Below are positions 14,439 through 16,846 of a stretch of 16,846 nt of DNA, one piece after another. Source of the stretch: Chloroflexota bacterium (GTDB lineage Bacteria; Chloroflexota; Dormibacteria; Dormibacterales; Dormibacteraceae). The stretch spans positions 1 to 16,846 of the forward strand of contig VBGV01000241.1 in NCBI GenBank assembly GCA_005880755.1. Reading direction: 5' to 3'. Below the pieces are notes generated by a model. The model was not told where the DNA came from. It searched no databases and was given only the letters and a program-made list of their open reading frames with translations. Position numbers and translations under genes: made by a program. The first letter of the stretch is position 1; the number at the start of each line of letters is the position of its first letter.

Positions 14439-16049
14439 GTGACTGCTGTCGCCTCCAAGGCGGCCAGCGCAAGTGCCAAGCCTGGCGTCGATCGCGGTGT
14501 GATGGCGGTCTTCGCCGGTCTGATGCTGGGTTCGCTGGTCGCCTCGCTCAACATGACGCTGGTCGCGCCTGCGCTCCCGACGATCGTTTCGGAGCTGGGC
14601 GGCCTGGCCGACTACAGCTGGGTCCCGATCTCCGCGATGCTCGCTTCGACCATCGTGGTTCCGATCGCGGGCAAGCTATCGGACATCTACGGCCGCAAGC
14701 CCCTCTACATGTCGGGGATCGTGGTCTTCGCGGTCGGCTCGGCGCTCTCGGGGGTCGCGCCGAACTTCTGGTTTCTGATTTTCGCGCGCTTCATCCAGGG
14801 TGCCGGCATGGGCTTCATCATGCCGCTGTCCCAGGCGATCATCGGCGATATCATCTCGCCGCGCGAACGCGGCAAATACCAGGGCATGCTCGGCGCGTCG
14901 TTCGGCCTCGCGTCCATCGTCGGCCCGGCTGCGGGCGGATTCATCACCGAACACTTCTCGTGGCGATGGCTGTTCTTCATCAACCTGCCGGTCGCGATCG
15001 TGACGCTGGTGGTGGTCGCTCTGTTCATGCACGTGCCCAACGAGCGGCGCAAGCACGCAATCGACGTGTGGGGAAGCGTGACGCTCTCCACCGGAATCGC
15101 CGCCGCGCTCCTCGCAACGGTCTGGGGCGGCACGCAGTTCGCCTGGACGTCGTGGCAGATCATCGGCCTCTACGCAACCGCCGCGATCCTACTCGGCGCT
15201 TTCGTTTGGGTCGAGCGCCACGCTCCAGAGCCCGTGCTGCCGCTGCACCTTTTCCAGAGCAGCATCTTCACGCTCTCGAACATCGCGAGCGTAGGTGTAG
15301 CGATGTCGATGTTCGGCGCCATCTTCTTCCTACCCGTTTTCGTCCAGGGCGTGATCGGCAACAGCGTCACCAATTCGGGCGCGATCCTTGTCCCGATGTT
15401 GGTTTCGATGATCGTGACGAGCGTCGCCGGTGGCTGGTTCATCTCGCACACCGGGCGTTACAAGATGCCGCTTCTGGCCGGTCTCGTCTCGATGGGCGCG
15501 GGCTACTACCTGCTCGCGAACTTCACCGCCGAGACAACCAACCAGTCTGTGATCGAGGCGATGATCCTCATCGGTCTCGGCCTTGGCATCACGATGCAGA
15601 CGTTCACGCTCGTGGTGCAGAACTCAGTGAGTCGCGAAGACATGGCGGTGGCGACGTCGGCGACGCAACTTTCTCGCTCCGTCGGCGCTGCGATAGGGCT
15701 TGCGATCCTCGGCACCATCCTCACCCAGGGCATGCAGAGCGCCATGGCGAAGTACCTGCCCGCCTCGGTCCTACACCAGCTTCAGTCGTCGGACCGCGGC
15801 GCGACGGCGACGGCGGTGTTCGACCCGTCCCAGCTGGCCCATCTGCCGCCGGCCGTCGCGGCGGCCATCCGGCACGGTCTGGCCGACGCGCTCCATCCCG
15901 TTTTCCTCGCCGGCCTGCCGATCATCGCCGTCAGCTTCATCGCCACCCTCTTCATCAAAGAGGTGGCGCTCCGCCAGACGGCGCATGTCACGGCCGGGCG
16001 GCGCAACGCAGACGCCCTACCCGAACCTGAAAAATCGCCTCTGACCTGA
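14439..16049 (+). CDS. MFS transporter, DHA2-type (14-TMS) drug/proton antiporter
   Basis: A 536-residue exporter of the inner membrane. Motif A is GKLSDIYGRKP (78-88), motif B RFIQGAGMG (117-125), and motif C-like GASFGLASIVGPAAGGFI (152-169) marks antiporters. Hydrophobic segments across the length fit 14 helices, with a large hydrophilic loop near residue 450-485 before the last helix, as in DHA2/EmrB-QacA transporters. The acidic residue common in helix 1 (LDxTI pattern) is Asn here (LNMTLVAPALP). The frame is open from 14313 as a shadow of the upstream gene. GTG 14439 gives a 20-residue cytosolic N-terminus; TTG 14430 is an alternative. Neither has a good SD, so coupling to the dehydrogenase is likely. 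The substrate is unknown. Confidence 0.9.
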   Translation: MTAVASKAASASAKPGVDRGVMAVFAGLMLGSLVASLNMTLVAPALPTIVSELGGLADYSWVPISAMLASTIVVPIAGKLSDIYGRKPLYMSGIVVFAVGSALSGVAPNFWFLIFARFIQGAGMGFIMPLSQAIIGDIISPRERGKYQGMLGASFGLASIVGPAAGGFITEHFSWRWLFFINLPVAIVTLVVVALFMHVPNERRKHAIDVWGSVTLSTGIAAALLATVWGGTQFAWTSWQIIGLYATAAILLGAFVWVERHAPEPVLPLHLFQSSIFTLSNIASVGVAMSMFGAIFFLPVFVQGVIGNSVTNSGAILVPMLVSMIVTSVAGGWFISHTGRYKMPLLAGLVSMGAGYYLLANFTAETTNQSVIEAMILIGLGLGITMQTFTLVVQNSVSREDMAVATSATQLSRSVGAAIGLAILGTILTQGMQSAMAKYLPASVLHQLQSSDRGATATAVFDPSQLAHLPPAVAAAIRHGLADALHPVFLAGLPIIAVSFIATLFIKEVALRQTAHVTAGRRNADALPEPEKSPLT

Positions 16050-16056
16050 TATCCGC

Positions 16057-16092
16057 TTGTTTTGCGGTGGCCCGCAGGACAGAATTCCGCAC
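16057..16092 (+). promoter_or_regulatory. Weak promoter candidate with leaderless GTG start
   Basis: TTGTTT (16057-16062), a 17-base spacer, then CAGAAT (16080-16085), 7 nt before GTG 16093. The -10 matches consensus at 4 of 6 positions and the -35 at 3 of 6. If real, transcription would begin at or next to the GTG. Confidence 0.3.
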
Positions 16093-16767
16093 GTGCATCA
16101 AGAGTCAGGACAAGAACGGCAGCTGATCTGGGCCTTCTGGCTGGCCGCCGCGCTGGCGGCGATCGGGGGCGTGCTTCCGGTGGTGGTAGGCGGGACCTCG
16201 AGCCGGATCGCCGGCGTGATCATCCCGTTCGGGATCGCCGCCGTCGCGCTGGGCCTGTGCGCAATCCTCCACTCGGCGGGGCGAGGGATCACGTCGGCCC
16301 TGTACTTCGTGGCCGGGCTCGCGCTCGTCTTCGGAATCCTCTCCATGTTCGCCCTCCCCCTGCAGCAGGCCGTCCTTGGGACGTGCCCGGCTCCGCCCCA
16401 ACCGTGCAGCAGCGGGCTGCAGCGACCATTGACGGTCGCCGAGAACACCGGCATGGGTTTTGGCGCGGGGTTTGCCATCGCGTCGATCTTTGTCGGTTTC
16501 TTCGGGCTGTTCGTCCTCTATCGCGGGCGCGCTCTGCCGACGCCGGCGCCGCCCGTGCGCAAGATCCCGCCTGTGGCGGCGACCGCTTCGCCACCCTCGC
16601 CACCCTCGCCACCTGCCTCACCTGCCGCGCCTGCCGCACCTTCGCCGCAGTCCTCCGCACCGGAGAACGGCGCCACGCCCGAAATGGACGAGCTTGAACT
16701 GCCGGCGCACGAGGAAGAAGAGCGGCCCGAGCTTCCGCCTCACGAGTCGGCTCCGCCCACAACTTAG
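16093..16767 (+). CDS. Four-helix membrane protein with Pro/Ala-rich acidic C-terminal tail
   Basis: Not recognised. The 224 residues begin with a short polar N-terminus, then helices at about 12-33, 36-60, 67-90 and 120-143. The loop between helices 3 and 4 (91-119) holds Cys98 and Cys105 and would be extracytoplasmic if the N-terminus is inside, so a disulfide is possible. Residues 148-224 form a disordered tail, first Pro/Ala/Ser-rich, then acidic with LELP, EEEERPELPPHE. Such tails often mediate protein contacts. An alternative start is TTG 16057, adding 12 residues; GTG 16093 was preferred because the hydrophobic segment begins soon after. It sits between an exporter and an acyl-CoA dehydrogenase on the same strand. 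Confidence 0.68.
   Translation: MHQESGQERQLIWAFWLAAALAAIGGVLPVVVGGTSSRIAGVIIPFGIAAVALGLCAILHSAGRGITSALYFVAGLALVFGILSMFALPLQQAVLGTCPAPPQPCSSGLQRPLTVAENTGMGFGAGFAIASIFVGFFGLFVLYRGRALPTPAPPVRKIPPVAATASPPSPPSPPASPAAPAAPSPQSSAPENGATPEMDELELPAHEEEERPELPPHESAPPTT
16588..16645 (+). repeat. Low-complexity CCACCCTCG / CCTGCC repeats coding a Pro/Ala/Ser tract
   Basis: Short imperfect tandem units: TCGCCACCC repeated, then CCTGCC(T/G)C units. They encode the SPPSPPSPPASPAAPAAPSP part of the membrane protein's tail. Such tracts can vary in length by slippage. Confidence 0.65.
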
Positions 16768-16776
16768 ACTCGCTTC

Positions 16777-16846
16777 GTGGACTTCGCGTTTTCGGAGGAG
16801 CAGGAGATGCTGCGCGCCTCCGCGCGCGAGTTTCTCGGCAAGGAAT
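16777..16846 (+). CDS. Acyl-CoA dehydrogenase, N-terminus only (runs off window)
   Basis: Only 23 codons are present, from GTG 16777: MDFAFSEEQEMLRASAREFL. The D-F-x-x-S-E-E-Q-x-x-L-R pattern is the classic start of acyl-CoA dehydrogenases. It begins 9 bases after the stop of the membrane protein, so it is probably in the same operon. Whether it forms a pair with the complete enzyme at 13280 cannot be told. Confidence 0.8.
   Translation, partial: MDFAFSEEQEMLRASAREFLGKE

Noticed and set aside
14960..16030. 356-codon frame inside the MFS gene
   Set aside because: Arg/His-rich shadow without hydrophobic segments; the MFS frame shows motifs A, B and C.
16588..16645. CRISPR-like or regulatory tandem repeat
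   Set aside because: Units are short, imperfect, in frame and simply encode a Pro/Ala/Ser tract.

Overview
The window is high-GC, almost entirely coding bacterial DNA. No gene-free stretch exceeds about 135 bases. The gene set suggests an actinobacterium or a nearby soil lineage such as Dormibacterota or Chloroflexota. The pointers are a mycobacterial-type inositol-phosphate synthase, a PimA-like mannosyltransferase, a phosphatidylinositol-phosphate synthase, an MshB/Mca-like deacetylase, an F420-type (LLM) oxidoreductase, a short HhH-PHP protein and several acyl-CoA dehydrogenases. The assignment is by resemblance only; no marker gene is present.

Left two thirds (1-10556, minus strand, read right to left): a long co-directional run of folE, an ArsR-type regulator, ino1, two HtrB/PatA-like acyltransferases, a PimA-like GT4, a CDP-alcohol phosphotransferase of the PIP-synthase type, DNA polymerase III delta prime, a HisC-like aminotransferase, an HD-domain protein, a glyoxylate-reductase-like dehydrogenase, a Cof-type HAD hydrolase and an LmbE/MshB-like deacetylase cut by the window edge. 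From arsR onward most junctions overlap by 4-59 bp or touch, so this looks like one translationally coupled operon. The one clear break is a 133-base gap between acyltransferase 1 and the GT4, which holds two hairpins and a possible 5-codon leader ORF. Just upstream of arsR are two near-identical CATAAA-N6-TTTAT(A/G) inverted repeats 31 bp apart, the best operator candidates in the window.

The core of this operon reads as a pathway. Ino1 makes inositol phosphate from glucose-6-phosphate. The CDP-alcohol enzyme joins it to CDP-diacylglycerol. The GT4 mannosylates the phosphatidylinositol. One or both acyltransferases acylate the product. This is the early phosphatidylinositol-mannoside (PIM) route of mycobacteria, here with its inositol supply and a dedicated regulator attached. 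The terminal MshB/Mca-like gene may use the same inositol pool for a mycothiol-like thiol.

Right third (10579-16846): a divergent PHP protein and LLM oxidoreductase pair on the plus strand, a convergent DUF4328-like membrane protein on the minus strand, then an acyl-CoA dehydrogenase, a DHA2-type MFS exporter, a small membrane protein with a Pro/Ala-rich acidic tail, and the start of a second acyl-CoA dehydrogenase, all on the plus strand. No tRNA, rRNA, insertion sequence, CRISPR array or phage gene was seen.
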